Shown in pieces: positions 61,263 to 64,000 of a stretch of 64,000 nt of DNA; the stretch's first letter is position 1; the number at the start of each line of letters is the position of its first letter. The notes beneath the pieces were generated by a model. It was given only the letters and a program-made list of their open reading frames with translations, did no database searches and was not told the origin of the DNA. The stretch lies in assembly GCA_033851545.1 (NCBI GenBank), contig JAWWOO010000060.1, forward strand, positions 10,719 to 74,718, given 5' to 3'. The stretch is from JAWWOL01 sp033851545 (GTDB lineage: Bacteria; Actinomycetota; Actinomycetes; JAWWOL01). A program made the translations under genes and the position numbers.

Positions 61263-61828
61263 CGGTTCAGAAGCATGCGTCTCATCACGGGACGGCTCCG
61301 GTAGGTGCGGCCGATCTCGGTGAACCCGGCCCGCTGGAACATGCCGACAGTTCCGGTGAACATGGCAGATGGTGAGGGCGTGCCGACAAGCCCGTGGGTG
61401 TCGACGGGGTGGCCGTCGAGCACAGAGGCGCCGTGCTGCGCCGCCCAGTCCACGGCGGCCTCGAGCAACGCGTCCCCGACGCCGCTTCCGCGGAGTTCGC
61501 GGCGCACCACGAAACAGGACACCCACCACGCATCGGGGTCGTCATCAAGGATCCGGGACAGTGCCCGGTTCTGCGTGATGGCAGGCAGGGTCGAGCGTGG
61601 TACGACCCGCGTCCAGCCGACCGCGTCGTCATCGAGGCAGGCCACAAGACCGACGGGCACCTTTGCTTCCTGGACTTCGCGTTGCAGCGCGCTCCGGTTG
61701 TCAGGGTCCTCGTGCCGAAGGAACCGCTGGCACCAGCATGAGTTTGGGTCATTCTCGCGAGGTCCGAAGACCCGCCCAAGTCGTGGCCACCTCTCGGCAG
61801 TCGCCGGGACTACACGCACCACGCTCAT
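61259..61828 (-). CDS. GNAT-family N-acetyltransferase
   Basis: 189 residues from ATG at 61828, chosen for the AGGAGG site 10 bp upstream; a GTG 24 bp earlier is possible. N-terminal CWCQRFLRHEDPDNRSAL. Acetyl-CoA motif A: VSCFVVRRELRGSGVGDALLEAAVDWAAQHG. Closing motif B: GTVGMFQRAGFTEIGRTYRSRPVMRRML. Members acetylate small molecules or proteins. It resembles the group with a Cys-Trp-Cys N-terminus. Its stop codon lies inside a repeat core. Confidence 0.9.
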   Translation of the reverse strand: MSVVRVVPATAERWPRLGRVFGPRENDPNSCWCQRFLRHEDPDNRSALQREVQEAKVPVGLVACLDDDAVGWTRVVPRSTLPAITQNRALSRILDDDPDAWWVSCFVVRRELRGSGVGDALLEAAVDWAAQHGASVLDGHPVDTHGLVGTPSPSAMFTGTVGMFQRAGFTEIGRTYRSRPVMRRMLLNR

Positions 61829-61998
61829 CTGTTCGGGTCCTCCTGTTGCCACAGGAACATGTCTGTCCCTGCCCTACTTCCCCTGACTCTGCCGCAGACT
61901 GCGATGACATGGCCGCCCAGCGCTGCGTGACTCGGCGCCCTGGAACCCTCCTCGCGGATCGCTAGCCGCCGGCCTCGGGTGTCGCGGTCGGCGATCGG

Positions 61999-62263
61999 CT
62001 ACCGGGGTAGCTGAGTCAGGGCTTGCTGAAGCGCTGCGCGGGCCTCGCGGCGGGTCGATGCCCAGCCGTAGTAGGCGTGGCCTCGACCGCCCGCGGCCCA
62101 CCGCCAGCCACGTCCAGGCCCGCACCACCGCAGCTTCCTTCCGTTGCGCATTCCCCAGTCTCGCGCGTTCGTCCGCCTGCTCGCTTTCAGACCGGGTGTC
62201 CTGGGTGAGGCAAAGCCCGGCGGCCTTCCGAACGGTGGCGAACCCGCACAGGGTGGCGGTCAT
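61999..62263 (-). pseudogene. Possible frameshifted small gene
   Basis: ATG at 62263 opens MTATLCGFATVRKAAGLCLTQ, with a helical stretch SESEQADERARLGNAQRKEAAVVRAWTWLA. The natural end, YYGWASTRREARAALQQALTQLPR, is in another frame (the span is not a multiple of three), so one base seems lost or gained near 62090. The stop overlaps the repeat core GGCGATCGGCTACCGG. No family recognised. Confidence 0.35.
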
Positions 62264-62350
62264 CGCCCACCTGCGGGCAGCGGCCGCTTCCCGTACGGAG
62301 CTAGCCTCGCGCCCGTGCCGACGTGGGCCTGTCGTGGAGGGAGCGTCCGC

Positions 62351-62959
62351 ATGTCCGCACTGATGATCGGCTACGCGAGGGTGTCCACCGACGCCCAGGA
62401 CCTCACCGCGCAGCGCACCGCGCTGCTCGCGCTGGGGGTCGCCGCTGACCGGGTCTACGTCGACCACGGTCTGACCGGCACCAACCGGGACCGCCCCGGC
62501 CTGGCCGCCGCACTGGCCGCGGTCCGCACCGGTGACACGTTCGTCGTCACCAAGCTCGACCGGCTGGCACGGTCGCTGCCGGACGCCCGACAGATCATCG
62601 ACGAGCTCACCAAAGCCGGGGTCACGTTGAGTCTCGGCGGACAGCGGCACGACCCGACCGACCCGGTCGGGCGGCTGCTGTTCAACGTCCTCGCGATGGT
62701 CGCCGAGTTCGAGTCCGACCTGATCCGGCTACGCACCCGGGAAGGGATGGCGGTCGCCCGGGCCAAGGGACACCTGCGCGGAAGGCCGCCGAAGCTCACC
62801 GCCCGACAGGAAGCCCACCTCGCCGAGCTGTTCGGTAGCGGGATGCACTCCGCGAAGGAGCTCGCCGAGCTGTTCGGCGTCACCCGCTCCACCGTCTACC
62901 GCGCCGTCGCCCGCGAAGCAGAACAACAACACCCTGCCGCCGTCACAGTCCACGCCTGA
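62351..62959 (+). CDS. Serine recombinase (resolvase/invertase family)
   Basis: 202 residues from ATG at 62351. Catalytic domain: IGYARVSTDAQDLTAQ (nucleophile Ser12), VYVDHGLTGTNRDRPGL, FVVTKLDRLARSLPDAR and LLFNVLAMVAEFESDLIRLRTREGM. The C-terminal helix-turn-helix is HSAKELAELFGVTRSTVYRAV. Full length for a Hin/Pin/Tn3-resolvase-type enzyme, so probably active in site-specific inversion or resolution. It is not next to a transposase. It is the only site-specific recombinase in the window. Confidence 0.94.
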   Translation: MSALMIGYARVSTDAQDLTAQRTALLALGVAADRVYVDHGLTGTNRDRPGLAAALAAVRTGDTFVVTKLDRLARSLPDARQIIDELTKAGVTLSLGGQRHDPTDPVGRLLFNVLAMVAEFESDLIRLRTREGMAVARAKGHLRGRPPKLTARQEAHLAELFGSGMHSAKELAELFGVTRSTVYRAVAREAEQQHPAAVTVHA

Positions 62960-63137
62960 GCGACTGCACAGCCTGCCGCCGTGACCCCGCGGCCGAGCCT
63001 CTGCCCTTGTCTCAGTGGTCCTGCCCGTCCCGGGAACGGGACCCCACAGGGAAACCGGGTCAGGCTCCCTCTCCGCGGTGTGCCGTTCGTGGTTCGACGT
63101 CCGGAACAGAGCCTCTCAGAGCTGCGCCGGTTCCACG

Positions 63138-63635
63138 TCAGGCCACATGCACCCGAAGCAGCGGACAGACCGGCGGTTGAGAGCCGTTGACCGGTCCGCA
63201 TGCCAAGCCTGCGACGTTCACCACGGCATCACCTGGGGCCACCGCGGCAATCTTCTCGTCTCGGAGTGTGACGCCCTTGGACGTGGTACCCAGGGTGAGC
63301 CTTGCTCGACCAAGGTCTGGTCCGGTCAGCAGGACTGTCTGTCCAACGGAAACGGAGAGGGTGGCCTCGGGCACGAGGATCGTTCCCGAGCAGGCCATGA
63401 GATAGGTCGCTGTGTGATTCGCGGTGGCGATCACGCCGTCCCTGGCGCACGTTGACGGCGTTGCGTTCGAGTTTGCCCCGCAGGCCGTTGCGAGCATGAG
63501 CAGGCAGCCAGCCGCAGCGACGAGCGCGACACTCGATGAAGTAGGGGCAGGGCCGCGAACTCCACCGGCAGCCGTCGACTCAGCGCGACGACGATTTGGC
63601 GAGGCGCCACGAGGCCACTCCCCATGAATGGTCAC
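63138..63635 (-). CDS. Small lipoprotein
   Basis: 165 residues from ATG at 63635. A long basic N-terminus leads to VALVAAAGCLLMLATAC, lipobox LATAC. The true start may be downstream, but no in-frame codon there has a good ribosome site. Mature part: four Cys (STCARDG, LMACSG, LACGPVNG, PVCPLLRV) and VSVGQTVLLTGPDLGRARLTL strands. Unknown function. Confidence 0.65.
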   Translation of the reverse strand: MTIHGEWPRGASPNRRRAESTAAGGVRGPAPTSSSVALVAAAGCLLMLATACGANSNATPSTCARDGVIATANHTATYLMACSGTILVPEATLSVSVGQTVLLTGPDLGRARLTLGTTSKGVTLRDEKIAAVAPGDAVVNVAGLACGPVNGSQPPVCPLLRVHVA

Positions 63636-63705
63636 AGCCGCATCGTAGATCGCCGCGTCCTTGGACCAGACCGACTCCCCGAGATCTATGGACTCCGTTG
63701 CGCAC

Positions 63706-63795
63706 GAGGATCGGCAACTGCCACGGGCTCGAGGACTTGCGGGTGCCCCGACGGACCGACCGTAGGGTTTGCCGGTTGGGGTTGGTCAACCGGAC
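63706..63795 (+). repeat. Dispersed intergenic repeat, full copy
   Basis: GAGGATCGGCAACTGCCACG, GGCTCGAGGACTTGCGGGTG, CGGACCGACCGTAGGG, TTTGCCGGTTGGGGTTGG. It aligns with the reverse complement of the copy at 48022-48112 over its whole length. Confidence 0.88.
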
Positions 63796-63916
63796 GTGTC
63801 ATGCGTGCTTCGCGTCAACCGACCGGTCCACGGGCCAACGACGGCAGATTTGATGCAGGTGGGGGGTTGACGCCCCCTAGGTAGAGTACGACCATGTTCG
63901 TGTGCCGAGTCCACGG

Positions 63917-64000
63917 ATGACGATCCCCACCCAGCGGGTGCTGCGTGCTCTGCTCGCCGAGCCGACCCGCGAGCGCTACGGCGTGGAGATCGGCGCCGAG
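63917..64000 (+). CDS. PadR-like transcriptional regulator, N-terminus (cut by window end)
   Basis: 28 residues visible: MTIPTQRVLRALLAEPTRER, then YGVEIGAE. The opening V-L-R-A-L-L-x-x-P-x-x-x-x-Y-G-x-E-I is typical of PadR winged-helix regulators. Its ATG overlaps the stop of an 8-codon frame (63894-63920, MFVCRVHG), so translation may be coupled. The rest is outside the window. Confidence 0.75.
   Translation, partial: MTIPTQRVLRALLAEPTRERYGVEIGAE

Noticed and set aside
14475..63795. Repeats as integron attC sites
   Set aside because: They are spaced like cassette boundaries and palindromic, but no tyrosine integron integrase is present, gene strands are mixed, and GTTRRRY/RYYYAAC core sites are not consistently found.
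14475..63795. Repeats as a CRISPR array
   Set aside because: Copies are kilobases apart with genes between them, in both orientations and with variable length. There are no regular spacers and no cas genes.
1..64000. tRNA, rRNA or riboswitch genes
   Set aside because: No cloverleaf, conserved rRNA segment or known riboswitch core was recognised by eye. A covariance-model search would be needed to exclude small RNAs.

Overview
The window is high-GC DNA with frequent GTG starts, strong Shine-Dalgarno sites and actinobacterial hallmarks: an hrcA-dnaJ-rsmE heat-shock operon under a CIRCE operator, SigE-type ECF sigma factors, a PknB-type receptor kinase, a GPP34/GOLPH3-like protein and many lipoproteins. 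It is most likely the chromosome of a soil-type actinomycete. The genus cannot be read from the sequence.

Layout. 1-5.6 kb is conserved core: the 3' end of leuA, a dimeric-barrel protein, rsmE, dnaJ, hrcA and a thioredoxin-reductase-like flavoprotein. 6.2-14.1 kb holds small catabolic or detoxification units, mostly an enzyme or transporter divergent from its own regulator: quinone oxidoreductase/HxlR, alpha-beta hydrolase/TetR with a 34-bp perfect palindromic operator, and LysR/MFS with an HSL-type esterase. 14-42 kb and 47-64 kb form a large accessory region of mostly single-gene units. These are eleven lipoproteins with Ser/Thr/Pro/Ala-rich linkers, secreted beta-propeller proteins (TolB-like, BNR-like, delta-60), tiny membrane proteins, two SigE sigma/membrane-partner cassettes, a three-gene ABC-2 exporter, a receptor kinase, a HEPN-like/zinc-ribbon protein and an FRG-domain protein. 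A 2.8-kb IS21-family element (about 44.47-47.25 kb) sits inside it, with a lone IS-type end 2 kb upstream. The window ends with a serine recombinase, a lipoprotein and the start of a PadR-type regulator.

The most unusual feature is a family of dispersed, partly palindromic repeats that occupies almost every intergenic space from about 14.4 kb to the end. About thirty copies or half-copies were found by eye, and hardly any similar sequence was seen in the first 14 kb. The left core resembles CGATCGNCNAYTGSVAC and the right arm GTGCCGGTYRRGGTTCGG, 70-100 bp apart in full copies. Two copies nearly 10 kb apart match at 72 of 78 bases in opposite orientation. Another pair shares a 32-base exact block 28 kb apart. 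Some copies supply the last codons or stop codon of neighbouring genes.

Decay is also common in the accessory region: a frameshifted Rieske gene, a frameshifted and truncated trypsin-like protease, a lipoprotein gene with an internal in-frame stop, and a GNAT remnant. The picture is a repeat-rich cassette-like region that gains and loses envelope-directed genes. No RNA genes or CRISPR arrays were recognised.
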